Below are positions 55,226 to 63,971 of a stretch of 64,000 nucleotides of DNA, in pieces. Under the pieces are notes generated by a model. It did no database searches. It was given only the letters and a program-made list of their open reading frames with translations, and was not told where the DNA came from. A program made the translations under genes and the position numbers. This stretch comes from JASLDZ01 sp964244065. GTDB taxonomy: Bacteria > Pseudomonadota > Alphaproteobacteria > Caulobacterales > Caulobacteraceae. The DNA is taken from positions 5,895 to 69,894 of the forward strand of contig CAXTHH010000009.1 in the NCBI GenBank assembly GCA_964244065.1, read 5' to 3'. How positions within the stretch are numbered: the first letter of the stretch is position 1; the number at the start of each line of letters is the position of its first letter.

Positions 55226-56212
55226 TCAAAGCTCGGGGGGCGCGGACAAGGCGGCCCCGGAGACCGCGGCGCGCACCCGCGCCTCGCTCAGCGCCTCCAG
55301 ATCGACCCCGTCACGGGGGAACATGCGGGCGAAGCGCTCGGCGGTCTCGTGCAGCACCACATGCGGCCGCACACGTTCGACGTAGTCCCAGTCGATACCC
55401 GACGACCACAGCAGATGCAGCTCGGCGAAGCTCTCGGCCAGCATCGGGCCGAGGCCGGCGTGGTGGAAGGCGTAGCTGTCGCCGAACAGCACCACGCGCC
55501 GGGGGTCGATCCCGGGCGAGGTGTTCCGCCATACGGCGCGCGAGCCGACCAGGAAGCCGGGGGCAAACCCGCCTGCGTGGTGCAGGTCGCGGTGGCGCAT
55601 CAAGGCGTTGGCTTCGACCCGCACCGCACGGCGAGGGAAGTCGTGCGCCTCGAAGGCCTCCATCTCCGGCGGATCGACTTTGCGTCCCAGATCGAAGACG
55701 ACCGGCGCGGCGGCTCCGGGCGTCGCCTCCGTGACGTGCGCGGCGGGCCCAGCGCCCAGCGCCGCGCACACCGCGCGATAGGCCGCCACATACCCCCGGT
55801 GCGTCCAGTGCGTGTCGGTGCGCAGATACGTGTCGCCCTCGGCGCGGGCCCGGGACAGGGGGCCGATCAGGTCCAGCACCCGGGGATCGCGGGCCATGGC
55901 GCGGCCGAACCCCTTCCGCGGGTCGGCGAGGGCGCGCGCCGTGCGATCGGGGTAGACGGACAGCTTGTCCGGCGCGAACATCTGCAGGTAGGCGGCGCCG
56001 ATCGTTTCCAGCCGGCGGGCGCGCCGGGCGATCAGCCGTCGCCAGCGCCACACGCGCCAGGCCTCCCGGGGCCCGCGACGATACAGGCGGGGGACCTGGC
56101 CCGCTTCGCCGAGCCAGAACAACCATCCGTCCCGGCCGACATGGACGCCGCGCTCGCCTCTCCCGATCAGGCCCGACCTCCTTGCCCGCTGCGCCGTCGC
56201 GCCGTCTAGCAC
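55226..56212 (-). CDS. AlgX/AlgJ-like SGNH-fold acetyltransferase
   Basis: GTG 56212 gives 328 residues. The segment GVHVGRDGWLFWLGEAGQ is the AlgX/AlgJ start motif. A D-x-H pair follows in RTDTHWTHRGYVAAYRAV, and the SGNH serine is in RVVLFGDSYAFHHAGLG. AlgX/AlgJ acetylate alginate in the periplasm; here no signal peptide is evident in the chosen frame, and the acceptor is unknown. It is next to the GT90 gene and divergent from the hydrolase-repeat protein, 90 bp away. Confidence 0.75.
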   Translation of the reverse strand: MLDGATAQRARRSGLIGRGERGVHVGRDGWLFWLGEAGQVPRLYRRGPREAWRVWRWRRLIARRARRLETIGAAYLQMFAPDKLSVYPDRTARALADPRKGFGRAMARDPRVLDLIGPLSRARAEGDTYLRTDTHWTHRGYVAAYRAVCAALGAGPAAHVTEATPGAAAPVVFDLGRKVDPPEMEAFEAHDFPRRAVRVEANALMRHRDLHHAGGFAPGFLVGSRAVWRNTSPGIDPRRVVLFGDSYAFHHAGLGPMLAESFAELHLLWSSGIDWDYVERVRPHVVLHETAERFARMFPRDGVDLEALSEARVRAAVSGAALSAPPEL

Positions 56213-56302
56213 GCCCGATGGCCGGCGCGCCCTTTCCCCTCGCGGAGCGAGATCGTAGAGGGCGGGGCCGCGACGCCACGCGGCCGTCGCCGGAGCCTCC
56301 GA

Positions 56303-57607
56303 GTGTCCTCGCCGCCTCGGGAGACGGTGTTCCGGTCCGAGCGGCTGCACGCGGCCTTCACGTCCGGCGGCGGGGAGGGGCGGCCGCTGATCGTCACGTT
56401 CGACTCCCTGAACCACGACCTGTCGCTGGAGCGCCAGGGCTTCGCCGAGCCCTGGCTCGCCCTCACCGGCTACGACGCGGTGCACGTCGTGGCCGACCGC
56501 AACGAATGGTACCAGGACGAGGACATGGCCGCCCTGTTGTCCACGGTGCGCGCGCACGCCGTCGGGCGGCCCGCCGTGGTCACTTACGGCTCGTCGATGG
56601 GCGGCTACGCGGCCATCCGCTTCGCGGGACGGGTGGGCGCGAGCGTGGCGGTGGCGATCTCCCCCCAGTACACCATCGACCCGGCCCGCGTGCCGTTCGA
56701 CCCGCGGTGGCGCCACCAGGGCCGTCGACTCCGCTTCCTGTGGGACGGGCAGGGGGACGACGCCTCCCTGAGCGAGGCCTTCGTCATCTACGACCCTTTG
56801 GACCTGGACCGGCTGCACGTGGAGGCGCTGGCCAGGCGCTTCCCGGTCACGCCGGTGCCCGTGCGTCACGGAGGTCATCCCGTGGGCGGCTATCTTGCCG
56901 AGGCCGGGCTGCTCGCCCCCACGGTGAAGGGCATGATCGAGGGCGGCTTCGACCTGGTGGCGTTCCGTGCGGAGGTGCGCGCCGCGCGCCGCCGCAGCGG
57001 CCAGTACCTCTTCACATTGTCGCACCGACAGCCGGCGCACCGGCTCCGGACCGCGCTCTCGCTGGCGGATGCGGCCGTCGTGGGGGCGCCGCTCTCGGCG
57101 CCCTACCTCAGCCTTCGCGGACGCCTCCTTGAGCAGGCGGGCCAGGTGGAGCGTTCCGAGGAGGACCAGCGGCGAGCAATGGCGCTCGAGCCTGCCTATC
57201 CGCGCTTTCGAGTTGAGCTTGCGGCTCTGCTGGCCCGGAACGGCCGGCTGGACGAGGCGGCCGACCTCGTCGAGGACCTGCCGCGCTTCGAGGTGTCGGA
57301 GGAGCCGGTGTTCATCCGGGCGTGCCGCATCCTGCTGCTCGCCCGCCGCGCCTCGGCGGCGCGAACCGTGGCCAAGGCAGGGCGCCGACGGATTCCCTCG
57401 TCGCTGAGACTGGCGGCGTGGGCCGCGGCGCTGGCGGGGCTGTCCAGGGCGCCCGGCGTCGGGCCGGCGCTGCTCGACCTCTGGCGTTCGCGGGTGCGGG
57501 TCGGTCGCGCGCTGGCTACCCGGCCGTCCCCGTCCCGGCTGGTCCGGTCGCGGCGACGATGGGCGGTGACGCTTGGCATGCCGGAGCGACCTCGCCTCTT
57601 CGACTAG
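56303..57607 (+). CDS. Alpha/beta hydrolase-like protein with C-terminal helical repeats
   Basis: GTG 56303 gives 434 residues. The N-terminal half is an alpha/beta hydrolase: LIVTFDSLNHDLSLERQGFAEP, DAVHVVADRNEWYQDEDMAALL, the nucleophile elbow TYGSSMGGYAAIR (S at about 98) and VAISPQYTID, with a late GGHPVGGY histidine. Residues 240-400 are TPR-like (LSLRGRLLEQAGQVERSEEDQRRAMALEP and LAALLARNGRLDEAADLVEDLP). Such proteins are encoded in polysaccharide and glycosylation loci; the substrate is unknown. Confidence 0.7.
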   Translation: MSSPPRETVFRSERLHAAFTSGGGEGRPLIVTFDSLNHDLSLERQGFAEPWLALTGYDAVHVVADRNEWYQDEDMAALLSTVRAHAVGRPAVVTYGSSMGGYAAIRFAGRVGASVAVAISPQYTIDPARVPFDPRWRHQGRRLRFLWDGQGDDASLSEAFVIYDPLDLDRLHVEALARRFPVTPVPVRHGGHPVGGYLAEAGLLAPTVKGMIEGGFDLVAFRAEVRAARRRSGQYLFTLSHRQPAHRLRTALSLADAAVVGAPLSAPYLSLRGRLLEQAGQVERSEEDQRRAMALEPAYPRFRVELAALLARNGRLDEAADLVEDLPRFEVSEEPVFIRACRILLLARRASAARTVAKAGRRRIPSSLRLAAWAAALAGLSRAPGVGPALLDLWRSRVRVGRALATRPSPSRLVRSRRRWAVTLGMPERPRLFD

Positions 57608-57609
57608 CG

Positions 57610-59043
57610 TCAGACGCCGGAGAGGAGCAGCTCGCCCAGGTCGGACGCGCGCAGGTCCCGCCGCTCGGGCGCAAGGCCGGGCGCCTTGACCAGGTAGTCC
57701 GTGCGCCTCACGCCCTGGAGCCCCTCCAGCATGGGCCCGTGGTCGCCGTAGAGCGCCACCGCGCCGCCCGAGGGCTCCACTGCCCGGGCCATGGCGCCCA
57801 GAAGCGCGTCGGCGGCGCGCAGACCTCGCAGATAGGCGGCCAGCCCCGGCGGCGTCTCGTCCCGGCTCGCCTGCGGCCAGGGCGCGTGGTTCTCCATGGT
57901 GATCAGGAACAGGAAGGTGGGCCCCTCCGCCCGGCGCAGCTCCGCTTCCGCCAGCTCGGCCAGAGCCGCATCCGCGACGTAGGCGCCGGAAGCCGGGCGG
58001 GGGAACCCCTCAGCGCCTGTGAACCGTTCGAAGCCCAGCTCCGCCAGGGCGCGATCCCGCCCGTAGAAGCGCCGGTCGAAGGGGTGGAGGCACACTGTGC
58101 GGTAGCCCCGCTCGCGCAGACGCCAAGCCAGCGATGGCAGCTGTCGCCGCGCCAGGGCGTAGTAGGGGTTGAACCGATCCAGGCCGAGCCGTTCGATCCC
58201 CACCCCGGTGAGCACCTCGAACTCGGTCCTGATCGTGCTCGCGCCCCAGGTGGGCGCCTCAACCAGGCCTGTCACCGAGCGTGGGGCGAGGGCGTCGAAC
58301 TGCGGCAGCAGGTCCGCGGGGGCGTCGGGCAGCCAGCGACGGATGTCGATGAAGGACTCGGCCTGGATCACGACGAGGTGGCCGCCGCTCGTGGCCGGGC
58401 CGTTCGCCGCGACGGCGCGACCGCGCAGCGAGGCGCGCAGGGCGGGGCGCGCCTCGCGTGCGACAAGCCCATAGGTGAACAGCGCCGTGACCGGGCCCAG
58501 CCGGGAGATGTCCGCCTCCGGCTCGCCCGTGGGCGCGAACGCCTGCGCCACCGACGCCGCCGGGCGGAGCAGAGGGCCCATGCACGCCCAGACCACCGCG
58601 GGCGCGGCCAGCGCCGCAAGCACCCTGACGGCGGCCGGAGCCTGCACGGACAGCGGCTCCAGCACCGGCGCCGCCGCCAGCGCGGTGAAGACGGCCGTCG
58701 CTCCGGCCGCCACGCGCAGCGGCCCCACGAACGGCAGGTACAGGCCCGGATGGCGGACCAGCTCCTTCAGTTCGGCGCTGTCGCAGAACAGCACCGGTTC
58801 GTGCAGCACCTCGCGCTTGAAGTGGTCGGCCACCGCCAAGCCCGCCAGCAGCGCTCCGACCAGCAGCCCCGCCGAGGCCGGCCGACCGCCGGCCACGGCC
58901 AGCAGCCCCCACAGCAGCAGCGGCGTCCCGAGATCCACGATCAACGCCGGCGTCGGGCGGATCGGCGCTCGCGCCGCGGCGCGCGCGGCCGCCCAGCCGG
59001 CGAGGGCGACGCCTACCCCGAGCCACGCTGCGCCGCCGATCAC
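57610..59043 (-). CDS. LTA synthase/sulfatase-family membrane transferase
   Basis: GTG 59043, overlapping the SDR stop, gives 477 residues. The first 200 residues hold several hydrophobic helices (LGVGVALAGWAAARAAA, LIVDLGTPLLLWGLLAVAG, PVLEPLSVQAPAAVRVLAAL). The extracytoplasmic domain follows the LtaS/MdoB pattern: VVIQAESFIDIRR, PTWGASTIRTEFEVLTG with the likely nucleophile Thr/Ser, ITMENHAPWP and LYGDHGPML. Relatives transfer phosphoglycerol or phosphoethanolamine to glycans or lipids. Here it may decorate the surface polysaccharide (inference). Confidence 0.8.
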   Translation of the reverse strand: MIGGAAWLGVGVALAGWAAARAAARAPIRPTPALIVDLGTPLLLWGLLAVAGGRPASAGLLVGALLAGLAVADHFKREVLHEPVLFCDSAELKELVRHPGLYLPFVGPLRVAAGATAVFTALAAAPVLEPLSVQAPAAVRVLAALAAPAVVWACMGPLLRPAASVAQAFAPTGEPEADISRLGPVTALFTYGLVAREARPALRASLRGRAVAANGPATSGGHLVVIQAESFIDIRRWLPDAPADLLPQFDALAPRSVTGLVEAPTWGASTIRTEFEVLTGVGIERLGLDRFNPYYALARRQLPSLAWRLRERGYRTVCLHPFDRRFYGRDRALAELGFERFTGAEGFPRPASGAYVADAALAELAEAELRRAEGPTFLFLITMENHAPWPQASRDETPPGLAAYLRGLRAADALLGAMARAVEPSGGAVALYGDHGPMLEGLQGVRRTDYLVKAPGLAPERRDLRASDLGELLLSGV

Positions 59044-59828
59044 GAGGCGGGCGGCTGGATGTGGAAGTGAAAGCCGCGCAGGATGCGGTCGGTGAGCCAG
59101 GGCGGTCCGACGTCCGCCAGCCTCAGCCCCAGCACCAGCGGCCACGGGAAGCCGAAGCGCGCGCGGCGATGCGCGAGCGCACGCGCGAGTCCTGCGGCCG
59201 TGCGCTCCACCGACCACAGCCAGGGGGTCGAGCCTTGCCAGCGATCGGTCATAGGCGTGTCGAAGAAGCCGGGGGTCGCCACCAGCACGTGCACTCCGCG
59301 GGGGGCGAGCAGCGCGCGCATCGCCTCACCATACGCTCGTACGCCCGCCTTCGCCGCCGAATAGCCGGGGCTGTAGGGCAGCCCACGCAGGCCGGCGATG
59401 GAGCTCACCACGGCCAGCGCGCCCCGGCCGCGCGCCGCCATGCGCTCCGCGGCGGGCTCCACCGCCGCCGCGGCGCCCAGCAGGTTCACCTCGACCTGGC
59501 GCGTCACCGAGGCGAGACCCTCCGTCGCCTCGCCCGGCGCCACGGAGCGGGACGTGCCGGCGGCGGCGATCAGCAGGTCGAGCGCCCCCTCGTCGTCGAA
59601 GCCCCGCACGGCGGCGGCGGCCGCCTGCCGGTCCTCCAGGTCGACGGAGACGATATGGACGACGGCGCCCTTCTCCCGACAGATCCGCGCGACGGCCTCC
59701 AGCCGTTCCGGATCGCGCGCCAGGAGCCCGAGCTCGACCCCCGGGCGCGCGTAGAACGCCGCCAGGGCCGCCCCCAGGCCGCTGGACCCTCCGGTGATCA
59801 GGATCCGCTTGGGCGCAGGTCGGCTCAC
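59040..59828 (-). CDS. SDR family oxidoreductase
   Basis: The 262-residue protein (GTG 59828) has the short-chain dehydrogenase motifs LITGGSSGLGAALAAFYA, NLLGAAA, the catalytic S and Y-x3-K in SSIAGLRG and PGYSAAKAG, and ATPGFFDTPM. The C-terminal FHFHIQPPAS tail includes a hydrophobic stretch (LVLGLRLADV). It resembles capsule-locus KpsS-linked SDRs. Its start overlaps the stop of the KpsS-like gene and its stop overlaps the LtaS-like start, so the three genes are tightly coupled. Confidence 0.82.
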   Translation of the reverse strand: MSRPAPKRILITGGSSGLGAALAAFYARPGVELGLLARDPERLEAVARICREKGAVVHIVSVDLEDRQAAAAAVRGFDDEGALDLLIAAAGTSRSVAPGEATEGLASVTRQVEVNLLGAAAAVEPAAERMAARGRGALAVVSSIAGLRGLPYSPGYSAAKAGVRAYGEAMRALLAPRGVHVLVATPGFFDTPMTDRWQGSTPWLWSVERTAAGLARALAHRRARFGFPWPLVLGLRLADVGPPWLTDRILRGFHFHIQPPAS

Positions 59829-61063
59829 GCCATCGCCGCCGTGAGCCGGTCCGCCGCGTGGCGGACGGCTGCAGCAATGGCCTCCTCGCTGAAGAAGCCG
59901 CCGGGGATCTGCGTGCGCGCGGCGACCACGCGGCGGAAGGCGTCCACTCGCGCCGGGGAGGGCGCTTCCGGTGCGGTCCAGAACGAGCCGAGGTCGCCGG
60001 AGTGGGTCAGCCCCGGCAGATCGTAGACGGCGCTGCCCAGCACCTTCACCGGCAGGCGCTGCGACAGGGCGATCAGCCCCACGGTGCTGTTCACCGTCAC
60101 GACGCCGCGCGCATGCTCCAGCAGCGGGTCGAGCGGCGCGTCCTCCAGGAAGACGATCCGGTCGGACACGCCGGCGGCCTGGGCCGAGCGGCGGATCACC
60201 CGGCCCCAGTCGGTCAGCCTGTTGTCGAACGGATGCTCCTTGATCACCAGCAGCGTGTCGGCCGGCGCGCGCGCGGCGAAGGAGGCGACAACGTGCTCGA
60301 TGGCCGGCGCGAGCCGCCGGAAACCGGAGTGCACCCGAATCTGCGTGTCGCAGTCCAGCTGCAGCGGATGCAGGAAGTAGGGCCTGCCGCTCCTGCGCAA
60401 GGCGTTCACCTTGGCGGCCGACCGCGTCCGGTCGCGTCGGGCGCCCATGAGGCGGCGGATCCAGCCTGCATACTCCACCAGCGGATGCCAGGGCCGGTGA
60501 GTTCGATAGCCGGGGAAGGTGGGAGACAGAACCAGCGAGGTCACGTTGTAGAGCACGTCCTCTCTCGCGCGCCGGCCGAACGAGCTGGGCATCAGCGCCT
60601 CGGGCTCGGCAGGCGTCAAGGCGGCGGCCTCGGCCTCGAACGCCTCGATACGTCGGGGCAGGCGCGAGCGCCCGTTCACGCCGCCCTCCTCCAAGGTGAT
60701 CCAGTTGGGGCGAAGGTAGCCCTCCTCGAACACGTGCACCGCCAAGCCCATGTCGTCCGCCACCGCGATCGCATCCTGGTGCAGGGGCCTGCAGTCTCCG
60801 AACAGCACGACGTCCGTGACGCCGTGCTCCATGGCGCGGGCGCGGAAGAAGACGGGCCAGCTCTCGCGGCCGCCGCGATAGGCGATGCCCCCCGGCCGCC
60901 GCCAGAACACCTGATCGCCGCCGTTGAAGTTGATGCGGTGCACGTCGTGGCCCCGCCGTTCGAGCTCGTCGCCCAGCCGCGAGAACAGCAGGCTGGCCAG
61001 TCCCTGAAGGAACAGAAAGCTTCGGCGGGCTCTCGGCGAAGCGGCTGGGGCGGCGGCGGTCAT
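59825..61063 (-). CDS. Capsule polysaccharide export/KdoT protein (KpsS/LipB-like)
   Basis: ATG 61063 gives 412 residues. Typical motifs of KpsS/LipB are present: RRSFLFLQGLASLLFSRLGDELERRGHDVHRINFNGGD, ESWPVFFRARAME, VVLFGDCRPLHQDA, VHVFEEGYLRPNWITLEEGGVN, FLHPLQLDCDTQIRVHSGF and VVTVNSTVGLIALSQ. In other bacteria KpsS adds the beta-Kdo linker that starts capsule export. Its presence supports a capsule-like polysaccharide. KpsC is not in the window. Confidence 0.88.
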   Translation of the reverse strand: MTAAAPAASPRARRSFLFLQGLASLLFSRLGDELERRGHDVHRINFNGGDQVFWRRPGGIAYRGGRESWPVFFRARAMEHGVTDVVLFGDCRPLHQDAIAVADDMGLAVHVFEEGYLRPNWITLEEGGVNGRSRLPRRIEAFEAEAAALTPAEPEALMPSSFGRRAREDVLYNVTSLVLSPTFPGYRTHRPWHPLVEYAGWIRRLMGARRDRTRSAAKVNALRRSGRPYFLHPLQLDCDTQIRVHSGFRRLAPAIEHVVASFAARAPADTLLVIKEHPFDNRLTDWGRVIRRSAQAAGVSDRIVFLEDAPLDPLLEHARGVVTVNSTVGLIALSQRLPVKVLGSAVYDLPGLTHSGDLGSFWTAPEAPSPARVDAFRRVVAARTQIPGGFFSEEAIAAAVRHAADRLTAAMA

Positions 61064-61316
61064 CGCGCCCGGCTCGGCGACATGCACATCACGGGCTGGC
61101 GGCCGCGGGGACCGGACTCGCCCGCGGGCGACGCCCCCGGGCCCCGGCTTCCTGACCCAAACTCGGCCCCGCCGCAAGCGCCGCACCCGGCGGCCGGATC
61201 CGGGCCGAGCGTCCGGGCGCACTATTGACGCGGGGAGGGGACCCGCTACCAAGCGACGCTCCTGCGCCTCGTCGGCGCCCCACCGCCCCCATGGCGGCCC
61301 CGCACCGAGGTGATGT

Positions 61317-62297
61317 TTGCCCCGCGCGTTAATCACGGGCGTGACCGGCCAGGACGGCGCGTACTTGTCCGAGCTCCTGCTGGAGAAGGGCTACGAGGTG
61401 TTCGGCATGGCCCGCCGCACCTCCACGGGCGGGTTCCAGGACGGACGGCTGCGCTGGCTGGGCGTCGTCGATCGGGTCCGGATCGTCGATGGCGACCTGC
61501 TGGACCTGTCCAGCATGCTGCGGCTGGTCAACGAGATCGAGCCGGACGAGGTGTACAACCTCGGCGCCCAGTCCTTCGTCGGCACCTCCTGGCACCAGCC
61601 GCTGCTGACGGGCCAGGTCACCGCGCTCGGGGTGACCAACATCCTGGAGGCGGTGCGGATCGCCCGGCCCCAGGCGCGTTTCTACCAGGCCTCCTCCTCG
61701 GAAATGTACGGCCTGATCCAGGAGGATCACCAGAGCGAGACGACACCCTTCTATCCCAGGTCGCCCTACGCCGTGGCCAAGCTCTACGGCCACTGGATCA
61801 CCGTGAACTATCGCGAGAGCTTCGGGATGCACGCCAGCTCGGGCATCCTGTTCAATCACGAGAGCCCGCTGCGCGGCATCGAATTCGTCACCCGCAAGGT
61901 CACGGACGGGGTGGCCCGGATCAAGCTCGGCCTGGAGCGGCGCCTCAGCCTGGGCAACATCGAGGCGAAGCGGGACTGGGGTCACGCGCGCGACTACGTC
62001 CGCGCCATGTGGCTGATGCTGCAGCAGGACAAGGGCGACGACTACGTCGTGGCCACCGGCCGAACCACCACCGTAAGGGACATGTGCCGGATCGCCTTCG
62101 GACACGTGGGCCTCGACATGGAGGAGCACCTGTTCATCGACCCGGCGCTGTTCCGCCCGGCGGAGGTGGACGTGCTGCTGGGCGATCCCGCCAAGGCCCA
62201 GACCGTGCTCGGATGGCATGCCGACACGACTTTGGAGGCCATGATCACCGAGATGGTCGATGCCGACATGCAGCGGCTGACGGCCCGCGGGGGATGA
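61317..62297 (+). CDS. gmd: GDP-mannose 4,6-dehydratase (TTG start)
   Basis: The 326-residue SDR has the NADP site ALITGVTGQDGAYLSELLLEKGYEV, LGAQSFVGTSWHQP, SSSEMYG, the catalytic Y-x3-K in SPYAVAKLYGHW, FNHESPLRG and GNIEAKRDWGHARDYVRAM, all canonical for GMD. It converts GDP-mannose to GDP-4-keto-6-deoxymannose. The frame starts at TTG 61317, 4 bases after a GAGGTG Shine-Dalgarno-like stretch; no ATG is in frame. Its stop overlaps the rmd ATG. Confidence 0.95.
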   Translation: MPRALITGVTGQDGAYLSELLLEKGYEVFGMARRTSTGGFQDGRLRWLGVVDRVRIVDGDLLDLSSMLRLVNEIEPDEVYNLGAQSFVGTSWHQPLLTGQVTALGVTNILEAVRIARPQARFYQASSSEMYGLIQEDHQSETTPFYPRSPYAVAKLYGHWITVNYRESFGMHASSGILFNHESPLRGIEFVTRKVTDGVARIKLGLERRLSLGNIEAKRDWGHARDYVRAMWLMLQQDKGDDYVVATGRTTTVRDMCRIAFGHVGLDMEEHLFIDPALFRPAEVDVLLGDPAKAQTVLGWHADTTLEAMITEMVDADMQRLTARGG

Positions 62298-63301
62298 CCT
62301 TGGGCGGCGGAACGGCTGCCCTCGACGAGACGCGGGTGCTCATCACCGGCGGCCGCGGCTTCGTCGGACGCCGGCTCGCCGCGAGGATCGCCGCCGAGGA
62401 GCCCTCGTGGCGGCTGACCGTCGCCTCGGGCCCTTTTGACGCGGGCGGCGTGGACGGACGCATCGACATCACTGACCCTGATGCGGTTGAAGCCTGGGTG
62501 GTGGAGCACCGTCCCTCCGTCGTGGTGCACTTAGCGGCTGTGGCTGCGGTCACCGCCGCTTCCCGCGACCCGCGGCTTGCCTGGGACGTAAACCTTGGAG
62601 GTACGCTCAACCTCGTGCTCGCGCTTCAGCGTCACGCTCCGAATGCACACCTGCTGTTCGTCAGCAGCTCGGAGGTCTATGGCGCAAGCCTGGGAGTTGG
62701 GGGTGCGGCTGACGAATCCGTGCTGCTACAGCCCGTGAACCCTTACGCCGCCAGCAAGGCCGCCGCGGATCTGCTGGTGCGCCAAGCCGCGGCGGAGGGT
62801 CTTTCCGCCGCGGTGATGCGGCCCTTCAATCATACCGGCGCAGGACAGTCCGAGGCATTCGTCGCTCCGAACTTCGCCGCCCAGATCGCCCGCATTGAGG
62901 CTGGCCTGCAACCGCCCGTGCTTCACGTTGGCGCCTTGGACGAAGCACGCGATTTCCTGGACGTGGAGGACGTTGTGGCGGCGTACCTTGCCGTCCTACG
63001 TCGTCGCTGTGAAGCACCGCCGGGCACCGTTTTCAACGTAGCGTCAGGTCGGGCGGTGCCCATTGGTCGCCTGCTGGAAGTGCTTCTGTCTTTGGCCTCA
63101 GTCAAAGTTGAAGTTCGAGTGAATAGTGACCGGCTTCGGCATACCGCGCCCCGCCGGGTGGTTGGGGATGCTTCTCGGTTGCGCGCGCTCACCGCCTGGT
63201 CACCGACAATCCCGCTTGAGAAAACACTTTCAATGCTGCTCGATCACCATCGCGCACGAGTAGTAATTGAGAAAGTCACCGTGCGCTCGTCGTCCAGCTG
63301 A
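62294..63301 (+). CDS. rmd: GDP-4-keto-6-deoxy-D-mannose reductase-like protein
   Basis: ATG 62294 gives 335 residues. The extended SDR has VLITGGRGFVGRRLAARIA, VHLAAVAAVTAASRDP, SSSEVYGA, catalytic Y-x3-K in NPYAASKAAADLL, and the RMD signature MRPFNHTGAGQSEAFVAPNFAAQIARIE. With gmd it makes GDP-D-rhamnose for the O-polysaccharide. From about 62500 onwards the gene has lower GC and more mixed third bases than its neighbours, suggesting a different origin. Confidence 0.88.
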   Translation: MTLGGGTAALDETRVLITGGRGFVGRRLAARIAAEEPSWRLTVASGPFDAGGVDGRIDITDPDAVEAWVVEHRPSVVVHLAAVAAVTAASRDPRLAWDVNLGGTLNLVLALQRHAPNAHLLFVSSSEVYGASLGVGGAADESVLLQPVNPYAASKAAADLLVRQAAAEGLSAAVMRPFNHTGAGQSEAFVAPNFAAQIARIEAGLQPPVLHVGALDEARDFLDVEDVVAAYLAVLRRRCEAPPGTVFNVASGRAVPIGRLLEVLLSLASVKVEVRVNSDRLRHTAPRRVVGDASRLRALTAWSPTIPLEKTLSMLLDHHRARVVIEKVTVRSSSS

Positions 63302-63354
63302 ACGCATCCTATGCGGGCTGACGCCCGGTTTGACAGCAGAAGTCCAGCAGACCC

Positions 63355-63420
63355 GGCGACATTTGCACCGAGGTGTCCGATCTGTTCGGGCATGCAGGCA
63401 GACAAGGCGCGGCTAGACAA
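63355..63420 (+). pseudogene. Possible IS110-type transposase fragment
   Basis: One frame reads GDICTEVSDLFGHAGRQGAARQ, similar to the conserved 'SDLFGvSGR' stretch of IS110 transposases. No start, catalytic residues or terminal repeats are visible. It may be debris of an insertion sequence or a chance match. Confidence 0.2.
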
Positions 63421-63862
63421 CGTCATAATCATCATGCCTGTGCCGATCCCCCCCCGAATAGCTGTTACCAAAGGCGGGTAACAAGCAGTCGCCGGGCGAG
63501 TGCCTGATCCATCCGCGGATGTCGGCGCTATGCTGACAGCAACTCTACGATTGAGCCAAGGCGCAAACCGTACAGGCTTGATCGGCCCGGCATGCGTGCG
63601 CTGCATCGAGCACGAAAGCTCCGTCAATGCGGCGAGTTTGGTCCTCTCGCGCCTGCGCCTACTCGAGGCGGAACCGGGTCAGGTCCCGCGCTTCACGACG
63701 ACCTTTCATCTGCTCGGTTCCAACCAGCCGCGCTGAACGCCGAAACGACTGGGGCGGTTAGTTGGCATCTCTACTCGGTGGGCCGGCCCACCCCCGAAGT
63801 CTCGCGCGCGCTTGCGCGTTTGAGCTTTAAACCCTACCCCCGCAACCCCGCGAAGGTTCGCA

Positions 63863-63888
63863 TTGATCAGCGCGTAGGCTGCTACAAT
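63863..63888 (+). promoter_or_regulatory. Promoter-like site pointing out of the window
   Basis: TTGATCA, 11 bp and GCTACAAT match the Caulobacter vegetative consensus well. A possible start ATG at 63972 lies about 84 bp downstream. Confidence 0.45.
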
Positions 63889-63971
63889 AGCGACGGTTCG
63901 CCCTCACGCGCAATTGGCGACGGGCACCCTGCAACGGGCCTCGTTGTTCACCCTGCGAGTGTATTGACGAC

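Noticed and set aside
55226..57040. 604-codon AlgX/J-like protein starting at 57040
   Set aside because: The extra N-terminal part is antisense to the hydrolase-TPR gene; the conserved domain starts after GTG 56212.
63500..63736. 78-codon ORF in the low-GC end
   Set aside because: No recognisable motif, atypical codon use and no ribosome binding site; not enough to call a gene.
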